Shown in pieces: positions 10,999 to 19,831 of a stretch of DNA of 64,000 bases; the first letter of the stretch is position 1, and each line of letters opens with the position of its first letter. Under the pieces are notes generated by a model that saw nothing but the letters and a program-made list of their open reading frames with translations, ran no database searches and had not been told where the DNA came from. The translations under genes were made by a program, and so were the position numbers. The DNA is from an uncultured SAR324 cluster bacterium (GTDB lineage Bacteria; SAR324; NAC60-12). The stretch is taken from positions 1-64,000 of the forward strand of contig CACERX010000004.1 in assembly GCA_902562015.1 (NCBI GenBank), read 5' to 3'.

Positions 10999-12156
10999 TC
11001 ATCCAGGCCGGCTGTATACCAGAGTTTCAACTGTTACATATTTGACATGTGGAACCTTATATAAATTTCCAGATTCAATTTCCATAACAGGTTGTCCATC
11101 TATGGTTCGAATGCTAGCTGTTGAAATAATACAGTCTCTGCCTTCGGGAGTAATCCCCAATAATGATTTTCCAGACTGGAATGATTTACGTGTTAAAATA
11201 ATTAGGTGTTGTTCTTTTACAGCTTCAACTATGCATCCAACCAAGGTTTTTCCATGATCCTTGCGATGCGGGTTTTTAATTCGAGAGATTGCTAGGTCTG
11301 TACGGTTAGCTCTGAAAAAGGCGCTTGTTACTTTAGAGTGCCATTTTGATTTAAGTGACTTCACTTTCTGCTTATCAAATGAACCCAGTAGGCTGTCAAT
11401 TTTTTTTATACAATCTGGTTTGATTTCTATATTTCTGAAATCAAGTCTAAGAACCTGCAGGTTAACTTTTTGCAATTCAGGAATAAAATCTAATAAAAAT
11501 AGATCCTTATGATGATACATAAAAGTCCCATGTTGATTTTGAATTGTTCGAAATTGCCTTTGCTGTTGATCCGAAGGAACTAATATCTTTTCCATGAATT
11601 CAAAAGAATTTTTTGAAGTTTCAAAATTACTAAGTAGCTTGCGTGGTGTATAAAATAATAAAATCTTGCCTACGGCCAAAATTTCACATGGAACAGTTAG
11701 GGAGCGACAATAATTAATTAATGTTGATATCGGCAGTTCACTGGAAAGTGCAAAGCGTTGCAGTTGCTGACCAAAATATTTATGCCAGCGTAAAAGTCCT
11801 GTTAAATTGTGGTTTCCTGTTTCTACAATAAAATGTATTGGAATCTCGGGCAGTTCGTTTCGAACCCACTCTGCAGCTCCAATGTCCTGTACTCGAATGG
11901 CTACAAATTTTGATAAAGGAAGATTTTCAAGCAGCTTTATACAGTTCCCAAAATTACTCTCGGTACAGAGTATATCCCACTGCAAAACAGGTGAAAATCC
12001 TGAATTTAGTGCTATATCAACTAGAGAAAGCAGAGATTTAGTATCTAGCCTGCCCATTCTGCTCAGTGTTTTATGTTCTAAAATAACCTCACGAATAGAA
12101 GTATTATGTATAACTTCTAGCGTCTTCTTATTGTCAAGAAAGGTATTAAATTTCAT
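10999..12156 (-). CDS. Degenerate peptidase U32 family protein
   Basis: Recognisable as a U32 (collagenase-like) family protein by the barrel text DIGAAEWVRNELPEIPIHF, the LSSELPISTLINYCRSLTVP segment and a C-terminal beta-barrel (about 300-385) that resembles the U32 C-terminal domain. The usual U32 block with clustered cysteines (of the type GxxCxxxSGxC...NRGxCxxPCR), which holds an iron-sulfur cluster in RlhA/UbiU-type members, is replaced by VGKILLFYTPRKLL and then text without cysteines. A hydroxylase activity is therefore doubtful. I chose the ATG at 12156 (MKFNTFL), which overlaps the upstream ABC gene by 11 bases; an alternative start lies 18 bases earlier. Confidence 0.65.
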   Translation of the reverse strand: MKFNTFLDNKKTLEVIHNTSIREVILEHKTLSRMGRLDTKSLLSLVDIALNSGFSPVLQWDILCTESNFGNCIKLLENLPLSKFVAIRVQDIGAAEWVRNELPEIPIHFIVETGNHNLTGLLRWHKYFGQQLQRFALSSELPISTLINYCRSLTVPCEILAVGKILLFYTPRKLLSNFETSKNSFEFMEKILVPSDQQQRQFRTIQNQHGTFMYHHKDLFLLDFIPELQKVNLQVLRLDFRNIEIKPDCIKKIDSLLGSFDKQKVKSLKSKWHSKVTSAFFRANRTDLAISRIKNPHRKDHGKTLVGCIVEAVKEQHLIILTRKSFQSGKSLLGITPEGRDCIISTASIRTIDGQPVMEIESGNLYKVPHVKYVTVETLVYSRPG

Positions 12157-12850
12157 TCTTATCAAGCCAGTCAAAACACTGGTCTATACTAATTTCTGAT
12201 ACGGAATTATCATGCTGTATACGCTTTTGATGCAAAACTAGTACTCGAGTTGCTAATTTTAATCCTAGATCTAGTTGGTGTGTGACCATAATCACTGTAC
12301 CTCCCTGTTGGTGAAATGCCGTGAGATAATTTTGAAACAATTTTTTGGAACGTTGGTCAAGTCCAGTGAAGGGTTCATCAAGAATCAGAATTTTAGGTTT
12401 ACAAAGCATTAACCGAGCGATCATCAAGCGCTTTTTCATTCCACTACTGAAATTGCTGACTGGTAACTTAGCCACGTGAAAAAGGTCTGTTTTACGCAGT
12501 ACTTGATCAGTGTTGCTTTCAAGATCTTCTACACTATAAAGTGTTCCGAATATTCTCAAATTATCTTCAGAATTCAAATCTCCATACAATCTGTTTTCAT
12601 GAGAGATTATTCCAATTTTTTGTCTCCATTCACGCAGACTCTCTTTTTGATTTGTTCCATTAAAAGTAATTGTGCCATGAGTTGGTTTAGATAATGTACT
12701 GATGATACGAAGCAATGTTGATTTTCCTGCTCCATTATTGCCAATAAGCATTATGAACTCTCCTGTTTCAATTGAAAAACTAATGTCATTGAGAATACAG
12801 CGATATCCAAAGCGCTTGGTTATATTTTCTAGGCTTATGATAGAGGACAT
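12146..12850 (-). CDS. ABC transporter ATP-binding protein, CcmA-like
   Basis: Single ABC nucleotide-binding domain of 234 residues. Walker A is GNNGAGKST near 38, the signature is FSSGMKKRLMIAR (a variant of LSGGQ) and Walker B is KILILDEPFTGLD, followed by the switch His in VTHQ. The small size and the SxGMxxR-type signature resemble CcmA, the ATPase of the cytochrome c haem-handling exporter, but no ccmB/ccmC membrane gene lies nearby, so the substrate is open. It sits between a membrane coiled-coil protein and the U32-like gene, with an 11-base overlap into the latter. Confidence 0.8.
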   Translation of the reverse strand: MSSIISLENITKRFGYRCILNDISFSIETGEFIMLIGNNGAGKSTLLRIISTLSKPTHGTITFNGTNQKESLREWRQKIGIISHENRLYGDLNSEDNLRIFGTLYSVEDLESNTDQVLRKTDLFHVAKLPVSNFSSGMKKRLMIARLMLCKPKILILDEPFTGLDQRSKKLFQNYLTAFHQQGGTVIMVTHQLDLGLKLATRVLVLHQKRIQHDNSVSEISIDQCFDWLDKNEI

Positions 12851-12883
12851 AGTGAGGGAAGGACGTTTTGAATGGAGTTCGTG

Positions 12884-13813
12884 CTATTGCACAATAGGGT
12901 ATACTTCATCAACAATGGGTTTATTTTTTGCGTTCCATATCAAAATACGTAGTAATGTTTTTGGTTTAACTTTGCTGAATGTTCTTCTTATAATTCTATA
13001 TCTTTTTATTTTGTATGGAATGGAGTTTTCTATAGTTAATGGAATATCTTTATCAAGGTTCTTTGGAGAAGAAAGAAAAATCCCTGTTCTTCCAATTTCA
13101 AGTTTTTTAGATTTATTCGTCAGGTAGAAACTTACCTTAATTTTTCCTTTGGCTGCATCTATATTTAACCTTTCAATTGTGACAGGAGAGTTAGCAATAG
13201 ATTTGGATTTCAGCATTTTTACAGAGTCAGAAGCCTTTTTGCTGCTTTTTTTCTCTTTCAATTCAAATTTACGAATTTCATTTTCCAGCTCACCTATTTT
13301 GGTCCTAACGTTCTCATTTTCGGTTTTTGATTCTGTTAATGAAACTTCAGTGCTGAGAAGTTGCTGTTCAAGATTACGAATTCTGAGCTGAAGGTTATTG
13401 ATTTGATCCTGGGTAGAAGTTTTTTCACTCTGAAATTGCTGCACCACTTGTTCCCGTTGCTTGAGTATTGATTTAAGTTCAGATATTTCTTCTGCTTGCT
13501 TTTCAATCAGAGATGCTTGCTGTTCGTTAAGTTTTTTTTGTTTAGAAGATTGAGATAATACCTGCTGTTCCCATTTTGAGTCACGTTGGCCGTTTTTCTT
13601 TAATTTTTCAACTAGACTCGTACTTCTAGATTTTACTCTTTCTAAATTGTCGTTCATAATTTCAAGGTCCTTAATGTGGATATACTGCAAGTATGCAATT
13701 GTTGCTGACAAGCTAATGATTATTAAAATCAGCAGGATGATTATTAATTTGAAATTTCTTAAAAAGAACGACGTAATTTTATTATCGCCGACTACATAAA
13801 AATTGGGCTCCAT
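12884..13813 (-). CDS. Membrane-anchored coiled-coil protein, unknown function
   Basis: I do not recognise a named family. A single membrane span lies at about residues 20-43 (NFKLIIILLILIIISLSATI). Residues about 50-195 are rich in Glu, Gln, Lys and Ser with heptad-like spacing and should form a long coiled coil. The last ~100 residues contain a beta-rich segment (IKVSFYLTNKSKKLEIGRTG) ending in KPIVDEVYPIVQ, which looks like a small extracytoplasmic domain. The N-terminus is probably cytoplasmic. It lies 33 bases upstream of the ABC ATPase and could be part of the same envelope complex, but that is inference. Confidence 0.6.
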   Translation of the reverse strand: MEPNFYVVGDNKITSFFLRNFKLIIILLILIIISLSATIAYLQYIHIKDLEIMNDNLERVKSRSTSLVEKLKKNGQRDSKWEQQVLSQSSKQKKLNEQQASLIEKQAEEISELKSILKQREQVVQQFQSEKTSTQDQINNLQLRIRNLEQQLLSTEVSLTESKTENENVRTKIGELENEIRKFELKEKKSSKKASDSVKMLKSKSIANSPVTIERLNIDAAKGKIKVSFYLTNKSKKLEIGRTGIFLSSPKNLDKDIPLTIENSIPYKIKRYRIIRRTFSKVKPKTLLRILIWNAKNKPIVDEVYPIVQ

Positions 13814-13831
13814 TTTTTTTATCTATTTAAA

Positions 13832-14050
13832 TCAATAGCTGGTAAGTTCCAGCTCCGTAGAAAGTATGTAAATTTAGCCTCCAAGAGTCTCCACAGTACC
13901 AGTTAATTCTAATTCTAGCAAGGTAGCCAGCAAGATATTCATTTCTATTTATGTTTTCGCCTGAATTGAATCTATTTCTTGTATCAAACCTCTTAGAGCC
14001 TTAATTTGCTGCTCCGAATCATAAGCTAATAGAGTGTTTTTTGTCATCAT
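13832..14050 (-). pseudogene. dprA: Decayed C-terminal winged-helix tail of DprA
   Basis: Read on the minus strand from ATG 14050-14048, one frame gives 33 residues (LLAYDSEQQIKALRGLI then QEIDSIQAKT), a TAA at 13949-13951, then in the same frame IEMNILLATLLELELTG and TVETLGG, a second TAA at 13874-13876, then IYILSTELELTSY and TGA. The second part matches the end of the DprA/Smf winged-helix domain (LLxLLELELxGxVexLxGG-Y), and the first part fits the helices before it. The catalytic Rossmann domain is missing: smpB ends 10 bases upstream. It is most simply a dprA remnant after deletion, with two TAA mutations. The frame is otherwise free of indels, so decay may be recent. Confidence 0.6.
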
Positions 14051-14059
14051 ATAAAATGT

Positions 14060-14515
14060 TTATGAGCGTTCACTCAGTGCTCGTGCCACATCTCTTTGAG
14101 CTTCACGTTTTTTAATATTTTGACGCTTATCGTGTATTTTTTTTCCGCGTCCTATTGCAAGTTCCAGTTTAATTAAGCCATCTTTCAGGTATATTTTAAG
14201 AGGAATCAGTGTGAGTCCCTGTTCTTTCAATTGTCCATAAAGGCGACGTATTTCTGATCGATGTAATAGTAAACGTCTTGGACGAAGCGGTTCGTGATTA
14301 TTTATATTGCCATAGTCGTAATGTGAAATATGGGCATTGAGTAAATATACCTGCATTTTTTCATCTACCCTACAGTAACTTTCTGCAAGATTAATTTGTC
14401 CTGATCTGATGCTTTTAACCTCTGTACCTTTTAAAACAATTCCTGCTTCGAAAGTTTTTTGTATGTCATACTCGAACCTTGCTTTACGGTTTTTTGCAAG
14501 TGGTTTAATTTTCAT
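14060..14515 (-). CDS. smpB: SsrA-binding protein SmpB
   Basis: Binds tmRNA and delivers it to stalled ribosomes for trans-translation. The family text is complete: NRKARFEYDIQKTFEAGI, VLKGTEVKSIRSGQINLAES, YLLNAHISHY, RPRRLLLHRSEI and the basic C-terminal tail GRGKKIHDKRQNIKKREA. Its 151 residues match the normal length. The gene lies between cca and the dprA remnant on the minus strand. The tmRNA gene itself, often close by, is not seen in this window. Confidence 0.96.
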   Translation of the reverse strand: MKIKPLAKNRKARFEYDIQKTFEAGIVLKGTEVKSIRSGQINLAESYCRVDEKMQVYLLNAHISHYDYGNINNHEPLRPRRLLLHRSEIRRLYGQLKEQGLTLIPLKIYLKDGLIKLELAIGRGKKIHDKRQNIKKREAQRDVARALSERS

Positions 14516-14582
14516 ATCAATATATCAAACGTGAATTAGAAAGCAGAATGAAGAAAATTCAATTAGATGGATGGTGGAGTCA

Positions 14583-15974
14583 TTAGGTAATACCCGCTAG
14601 ATCAGGGTAATTTGTTTTTACCCAAAATATTGCTTGCTCATTTGTCTGGAAGTCTCCATTCAATTGTTTTTCAAAAGCCAGCTTTAAAATTTTTCCAATT
14701 TCAGGACCGGGAGACATTCCAAGCTTTAGCAAGTGTTTGCCCATCAGTAGAGGATGCGGTCTCTCATCCTTAACATTTATCCTTTCAGCTTCTGCAAGCA
14801 GCCAGTCTCCTGCCTCAAAACAAACCCTCTCTTTTTCAGTCAGATTTCTACCTAAATAGTCCGCTTTTGCAAGAAGAATCAGATCAGGTATCCTTACACG
14901 TAATGCGAGTCTTCTGATTGTTCCAGAATTAATCCGGTCACGCTCATTGAAAAGTTGAATTGGCCGGAGGTGCTCTTTAACCATACTGGTTACTTGCTTA
15001 ATTAGATCCCAATCATCAGTAAGCCTCTGTAGAAACCTTAAAGTGGGATTGATACCGTCCGTATCATGGGAGGGACTTCTCCAGCGACCATTTAAAAATT
15101 TAGTTGTAAGAGGTTTGCCAAAATCGTGGCAAAGCGCTCCAAACATCAACACCATATCTTTTTTTTCAATGCCTGTTCTGAGCTTTGCAGCTTCATCAAG
15201 TACCATCAGGGTGTGAGTCCAGACATCACCCTCAGGATGCCATTTTGGGTCTTGGGGTACTCCTATAAGCGCCTTGAGTTCCGGAAAATAGTTTAAGACT
15301 CCAAGTTGTTTTGCATACTTTAATCCAATGGAGGGTCTTGTTGCTTTTAATAGCAATTTCCGAAACTCTTCAAATATTCGTTCTCTTGGCAACTCAGAAA
15401 GCTCTAATTTTCTGCAGAATTTTGCAGTTTGAGCTGAAATTTTAAATTCAAGCCTTGCTGAGAACTGCATGGCTCTAAAAACTCTCAGGGGATCTTCAGC
15501 AAAAGCCGGTCCTACATGCCTTAATATTTTGTGTTTTATATCCTCAATTCCTCTAAATGGATCCAATAGAGTATTTTCAAGCAGATCATAACCCATGCTG
15601 TTAACAGTAAAGTCGCGCCTGGATGCCGCCTCCTTGAAACTCATTGCTGGGTCGGTAATAATCTTAAAACCCCTATGGCCTTTGCCGGTCTTTTGTTCTC
15701 TTCTGGGCAAACTGAAATCATATTCTGCTGTCATTGTTTTCAGCTTCAGAACTCCAAAGGATTTTCCTACAGCATGTATGTTACCAAATTGCTTCAACAC
15801 AGATTCCAATTCCTCCATACTTAAGCCGAAAACTTCAACATCCAAGTCCTTGGAAATTCTCCGGTCCATGAAATGGTCACGTACAGCTCCACCAACAAGA
15901 ATTCCCCGTCCTTCGAAGCGAGTAATTGCTTTTGCTATTTTATTAAGTTCAGAAGAAACCGGGAGGCGAGACAT
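14583..15974 (-). CDS. cca: CCA tRNA nucleotidyltransferase with HD domain
   Basis: Adds or repairs the 3' CCA end of tRNA. The class II nucleotidyltransferase head has GGAVRD at 28-33 and the catalytic Asp43/Asp45 in DLDVEVFG. The RRDFTVNSMG, DPFRGIEDI and RVFRAMQFSARL motifs follow. The C-terminal half has an HD phosphohydrolase domain (HPEGDVWTHT, CHDFGKP, SHDTDG), as in bacterial Cca proteins that also act as phosphohydrolases. A poly(A) polymerase of the same family cannot be fully excluded. At 463 residues it fits. It is followed by smpB 67 bases downstream. Confidence 0.88.
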   Translation of the reverse strand: MSRLPVSSELNKIAKAITRFEGRGILVGGAVRDHFMDRRISKDLDVEVFGLSMEELESVLKQFGNIHAVGKSFGVLKLKTMTAEYDFSLPRREQKTGKGHRGFKIITDPAMSFKEAASRRDFTVNSMGYDLLENTLLDPFRGIEDIKHKILRHVGPAFAEDPLRVFRAMQFSARLEFKISAQTAKFCRKLELSELPRERIFEEFRKLLLKATRPSIGLKYAKQLGVLNYFPELKALIGVPQDPKWHPEGDVWTHTLMVLDEAAKLRTGIEKKDMVLMFGALCHDFGKPLTTKFLNGRWRSPSHDTDGINPTLRFLQRLTDDWDLIKQVTSMVKEHLRPIQLFNERDRINSGTIRRLALRVRIPDLILLAKADYLGRNLTEKERVCFEAGDWLLAEAERINVKDERPHPLLMGKHLLKLGMSPGPEIGKILKLAFEKQLNGDFQTNEQAIFWVKTNYPDLAGIT

Positions 15975-16323
15975 TAAGGGGCTTCATATAATAAATGAAA
16001 AAGTTTGCAAGCACCTTCAACTATTTTTAGAGACTACAATACCAAATAACTCAATTTGCCTCAGGTAATTATTATACAAGCAGATTGATGTAGTTTTGAT
16101 TTACGTATTCTAAGTGCTTTATACCAGCAGTATTTAATTAAAGAAGAATATTATTTGATAATTTAATTCTACGAAGTTTTTAAATACCTCGGAATTACTA
16201 ATCCAAATGATGTAAAATTGCTAATAAAATCAAACGATATAAATTTAAATTAATCTAACACAGCAATATTAATTTGCTGATCGTAAATTTAATGTTAAAT
16301 TCACTCAATACTATGAAAATAAC
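15975..16323. other. AT-rich intergenic stretch between UXS and cca
   Basis: About 350 bases without a gene. It lies downstream of UDP-xylose synthase and upstream of cca, so it should hold the cca promoter on the minus strand, but I cannot pick out a convincing -35/-10 pair. A short inverted repeat (CAGCAA, 7-base spacer, TTGCTG) is at 16261-16279, 45 bases past the synthase stop; without a T-tract it is a weak terminator candidate at best. Confidence 0.5.
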
Positions 16324-17262
16324 TCAGTTATCTTTTAATAACTTCTCAAAATAATCGATTGTCGGCCTGAGACCCTCTTGGAGAGTAATTTCTGGCTCCC
16401 AACAAAGTCTTTGTTTAGCCAATGAAATGTCTGGTTTTCGGCGAACCGGATCATCTTCTCTTGCATCTACTTTTACTATTTTGGAGACTGAATTAGTCAT
16501 TTCTAGAACTTTTTCGGCCAATTCAATAACAGTGAATTCATCCGGATTTCCAGTATTTACTGGGCCTGTAAAATTTTCTGTTTTCATCATAATGTACAAC
16601 GCATCGACCAACTCTGTTACGTAACAAAAGCTTCGGCTTTGTTGTCCATCTCCGTGAATGACTATAGGTTCACCTCTGAGTGCTGCAACAATAAAGTTGC
16701 TTACAACTCTTCCGTCATCAGTATTCATTCTTGGCCCGTAAGTATTAAATATTCGTACAATTTTTATATCTATTTGACTTTGCCTGTGATAATCCATCAT
16801 CAAAGTTTCTGCCACACGCTTGCCTTCATCATAACAACTGCGAAGTCCTATGGGATTAACATGTCCCGCATAACTTTCCGGTTGGGGATGTACCTGAGGA
16901 TCACCGTACACTTCGGAAGTTGATGCCTGTAAAATACGGGCTTTAACCCTCTTTGCCAAACCAAGCATGTTAAGCGTTCCCATAACACTGGTTTTCAAAG
17001 TTTTTACAGGATTATACTGATAGTGAACCGGAGAAGCTGGGCAGGCCAGATTAAATATCCAGTCAACTTCTAATAGAATCGGCTGCACTATATCATGTCG
17101 GATCAGTTCAAAATTTGGGTTATCCTGTAACTGTAGCAAATTTGCTTTTTTACCCGTAAAGAAGTTGTCAATAACAATGACTTCGTGTCCTTCATTAATC
17201 AGCCTGTCACAAAGAAATGAACCTACGAAACCAGCGCCCCCAGTAACCAGTACTTTTTCCAT
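16324..17262 (-). CDS. UDP-glucuronate decarboxylase (UDP-xylose synthase)
   Basis: Short-chain dehydrogenase-fold enzyme that converts UDP-glucuronate to UDP-xylose with bound NAD. The Rossmann motif is TGGAGFVGS (Gly8, Gly11, Gly14). The catalytic set is the TSEVYGDP loop at 115-122 with Tyr144 and Lys148 in [18 protein letters not shown] and [14 protein letters not shown] are distinctive for the UXS branch rather than GalE or RmlB. At 312 residues it is the bacterial length, without the membrane anchor of eukaryotic forms. Its substrate would come from the UDP-glucose dehydrogenase at 48340-49710. It stands alone on the minus strand, divergent from recA. Confidence 0.92.
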   Translation of the reverse strand: MEKVLVTGGAGFVGSFLCDRLINEGHEVIVIDNFFTGKKANLLQLQDNPNFELIRHDIVQPILLEVDWIFNLACPASPVHYQYNPVKTLKTSVMGTLNMLGLAKRVKARILQASTSEVYGDPQVHPQPESYAGHVNPIGLRSCYDEGKRVAETLMMDYHRQSQIDIKIVRIFNTYGPRMNTDDGRVVSNFIVAALRGEPIVIHGDGQQSRSFCYVTELVDALYIMMKTENFTGPVNTGNPDEFTVIELAEKVLEMTNSVSKIVKVDAREDDPVRRKPDISLAKQRLCWEPEITLQEGLRPTIDYFEKLLKDN

Positions 17263-17646
17263 TCTAATAAGTTATTTAATAGTGATAAATAGCTACACAA
17301 CTATATTAAACATTGCTTCAAGGTTCAAGTTACCCGTGGTTATTAAATGTCTGTGATGTATGAAAAAAGTAACAATTGATCTTCATAAATGGTTATATGG
17401 CTGGCTATAGTTCTTTAAAGTTTACTTAGGTTTTGAATATAACATTGCGACTATAACATAGTCAGATTATTATTTTTATATTTACAATATTTCATTCAAA
17501 TAAATATTTTTAACAAAATTAGAATTACTTTAATACATCTCTAGACTAAGGTATAATTAAAGGCATATCACTTGTGAGTTCATTAAAATCCAAATATTTA
17601 AAATATGTAATTAAAATAGTGAAAAAAATATTTTCAAGGAGGGAAA
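17263..17646. promoter_or_regulatory. Divergent control region between UXS and recA
   Basis: A 384-base AT-rich gap between two divergent genes, so both promoters should lie here. TATAAT at 17552-17557 is the best -10 for recA, about 90 bases before its ATG, but its -35 is poor. AGGAGGG at 17637-17643 is a strong ribosome site for recA. Further upstream, GACTAT-AAC-ATAGTC forms a perfect short palindrome at 17449-17463, and TATAACAT occurs twice 14 bases apart within 17438-17460. This could be an operator, conceivably for LexA, but it does not match a LexA box I know. Confidence 0.45.
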
Positions 17647-18684
17647 ATGGTAACTGAAGAAAAGCAAAAAGATTTGGAATCTGCAATATTGCAAATCGAA
17701 CGCCAGTTTGGAAAGGGTGCAATCATGAAGATGGATGGTTCTTCTGTAGGGCATTATCCTGCGGTTAGCTCTGGGAATTTAGCTTTGGATATCGCACTCG
17801 GAATCGGCGGCTTACCTCGAGGTAGAATTATTGAAATTTATGGACCTGAAGCTTCCGGTAAAACCACACTAGCACTGTGCGCAATTGCTGAAGTACAAAA
17901 TCAAGGAGGAATTGCCGCTTTTGTTGATGCAGAGCACGCGTTTGACCGATATAATGCTAAAACATTAGGTGTACAAGTCGAAGACCTTTTGCTTGCTCAA
18001 CCAGACTATGGTGAGCAGGGACTGGAAATAGCTGAGCAGCTTGTTAGAGTAGGTAAGGTGGATATTGTTGTTGTTGACTCAGTAGCTGCTTTGGTTCCAA
18101 AAAATGAGCTGGAAGGTGATATGGGTGATTCTCACATGGGTTTGCATGCTCGTTTAATGTCCCAGGCACTCCGTAAATTGTCTGGTGTTACCTCAAAGTC
18201 AAATGCCATTTTCATTTTTATCAACCAACTCAGGTCAAAAATCGGAGTTGTGTTCGGTAATCCAGAGACAACAACTGGGGGAAATGCGCTCAAATTTTAT
18301 TCTAGTATCCGCCTGGATGTTAGACGTGCAAGCCAGATTAAGAACGGAGATGAGGTAAAAGGGCACCGTATGAAAATTAAGGTTGCAAAAAATAAATTGG
18401 CACCACCATTTCGTATTGCAGAGGTAGATTTGATTTATGGAGTTGGAATTTCCAGGATGGGGGTATTAATTGATATGGCCTTGAATGAAGATATTGTGCA
18501 GAAAAGCGGTACATGGTTTTCCTACAATAATGAACGCTTGGGACAAGGACGGGACAACTCAATCAAGTTTCTAGAGGAAAATCCCGAAATTGCGGAAGCG
18601 ATCAATTCAGAAGTCCGAAAAATTCACAAACTTGATTCGCAAGTTGAGAATGAAGAGTCGAGTAAATCTACTGCTGTGGAATGA
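17647..18684 (+). CDS. recA: Recombinase RecA
   Basis: ATP-dependent strand-exchange protein and co-activator of LexA cleavage. Walker A is GPEASGKT at 66-73. The Walker B strand is [15 protein letters not shown], the L2 region includes [14 protein letters not shown], and [11 protein letters not shown] is intact. Its 345 residues match the family. AGGAGGG just before the ATG is a strong ribosome site. The stop overlaps the ATG of mnmH (ATGA, 18681-18684), so the two genes are translationally coupled. This is unusual, since recA is more often followed by recX. Confidence 0.97.
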   Translation: MVTEEKQKDLESAILQIERQFGKGAIMKMDGSSVGHYPAVSSGNLALDIALGIGGLPRGRIIEIYGPEASGKTTLALCAIAEVQNQGGIAAFVDAEHAFDRYNAKTLGVQVEDLLLAQPDYGEQGLEIAEQLVRVGKVDIVVVDSVAALVPKNELEGDMGDSHMGLHARLMSQALRKLSGVTSKSNAIFIFINQLRSKIGVVFGNPETTTGGNALKFYSSIRLDVRRASQIKNGDEVKGHRMKIKVAKNKLAPPFRIAEVDLIYGVGISRMGVLIDMALNEDIVQKSGTWFSYNNERLGQGRDNSIKFLEENPEIAEAINSEVRKIHKLDSQVENEESSKSTAVE

Positions 18685-19808
18685 ATAGTTCACAAATTTG
18701 TTCAGTCCAGCCAAAAAAGTCTTTAAAAAAGATAGAATCTTTTCTAAGTGGCTTGCATGATCAAGTTTCAGTTAAAGAGGCTCTCTGTGAAAAAAATAGT
18801 CTTATTGATGTAAGAACATTTCAGGAATATAAAAAAGGTAGTATTCCAGACGCATTCAATTTTCCATTGTTCGATAATTTGGAGCGAGCTGAAATTGGAA
18901 TTCTTTATAAAAACATAGGCAAAAATGCTGCAGTTGAAAAAGGACTGGAGTTTTTTGAGCCAAGAATTCAGGAATTTCTCTCTTCTCTTACATTTTTAAA
19001 AACTAAACGGCTTGTGGTCTTTTGTGCCCGTGGTGGAATGAGGTCATCATCTGTTGTTAGGTTACTTCAGCATCAAGGTTTTCAGGCGGCTCAATTGCAA
19101 GGAGGTTATAAAAGTTATCGTAGTTATGTGCTTGAGCAACTCAGGAAACCTGTTCCCCCACTGATTGTACTTCATGGTCGTACTGGTGTTGGCAAGACCT
19201 TATTGCTGAAAAAACTTCCGGATCATCTGGACTTAGAAGAATTTGCAGGACATAGAAGCTCTTTGTTTGGAGCAATTAATAAAATTCCTCAGACCCAAAA
19301 AAATTTTGAAGCTCTTGTTGCAAAAAAAATTCTTGAATTTCCAAATAAAAAACCTATTTTCATTGAGGGAGAGAGCAGAAAAGTGGGAGAAGTTTTTATA
19401 CCTCAGGCTCTTGCGGAAGCTATGAAAAACGGTTCTCTTGTTTTGCTGCAGGCATCACTTGATACACGGATACAAAGAATTGTGGAAGAATATAAAATTT
19501 ATGATGATAAAACTTTTCTACAAACTGATTCTATATTGCAATCAATGCAAAAAGTGCTAGGAAAGAAAAAAGCCGAACAGTTGCGCAAATGGCTCAGAAA
19601 AGGTGAATTTAAGAACATAGTCCATGTACTTCTTGAAGAATATTATGACCCTCGTTATCAGTATGCAATGAGTGGTAATGAATATTCGCTGGAACTTTCT
19701 GCTGAGGATTTGAACATTGCTTCAGAAAAACTAATACGATTCCAAAAAAGTATTATTAGTAGCAGAGATAATGGTCTCCAAACAGGACAAAGCAAAAAAT
19801 TAAATTAG
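18681..19808 (+). CDS. mnmH: tRNA 2-selenouridine/geranyl-2-thiouridine synthase
   Basis: MnmH (SelU/YbbB) replaces sulfur by selenium in 2-thiouridine of tRNA wobble positions, through a geranylated intermediate. It has a rhodanese domain (about 30-150) with the catalytic Cys115 in [13 protein letters not shown] (CxRGGMRS-type motif, Ala where Trp is usual) and a P-loop domain with GRTGVGKT at 166-173. [18 protein letters not shown] and [12 protein letters not shown] are characteristic. At 375 residues it is normal. Selenium transfer needs selenophosphate from SelD, which is not in the window. The ATGA overlap with recA ties its translation to recA. Confidence 0.92.
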   Translation: MNSSQICSVQPKKSLKKIESFLSGLHDQVSVKEALCEKNSLIDVRTFQEYKKGSIPDAFNFPLFDNLERAEIGILYKNIGKNAAVEKGLEFFEPRIQEFLSSLTFLKTKRLVVFCARGGMRSSSVVRLLQHQGFQAAQLQGGYKSYRSYVLEQLRKPVPPLIVLHGRTGVGKTLLLKKLPDHLDLEEFAGHRSSLFGAINKIPQTQKNFEALVAKKILEFPNKKPIFIEGESRKVGEVFIPQALAEAMKNGSLVLLQASLDTRIQRIVEEYKIYDDKTFLQTDSILQSMQKVLGKKKAEQLRKWLRKGEFKNIVHVLLEEYYDPRYQYAMSGNEYSLELSAEDLNIASEKLIRFQKSIISSRDNGLQTGQSKKLN

Positions 19809-19831
19809 TTTTGTGTTCATATTTAAAACGT

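Noticed and set aside
12474..12483. CACGTGAAAA half-site resembling parS
   Set aside because: Only one arm matches partly, and it is within the ABC ATPase coding sequence.
12702..13127. 141-codon open frame on the plus strand opposite the ABC and coiled-coil genes
   Set aside because: It spans the ends of two well-supported minus-strand genes and shows no family text.
15595..16068. 157-codon open frame on the plus strand opposite cca
   Set aside because: It is antisense to the clear cca protein; no motif and no ribosome site.
17325..17345. GGTTCAAGT-like string resembling a tRNA T-arm
   Set aside because: No acceptor stem, anticodon arm or CCA end can be folded around it.
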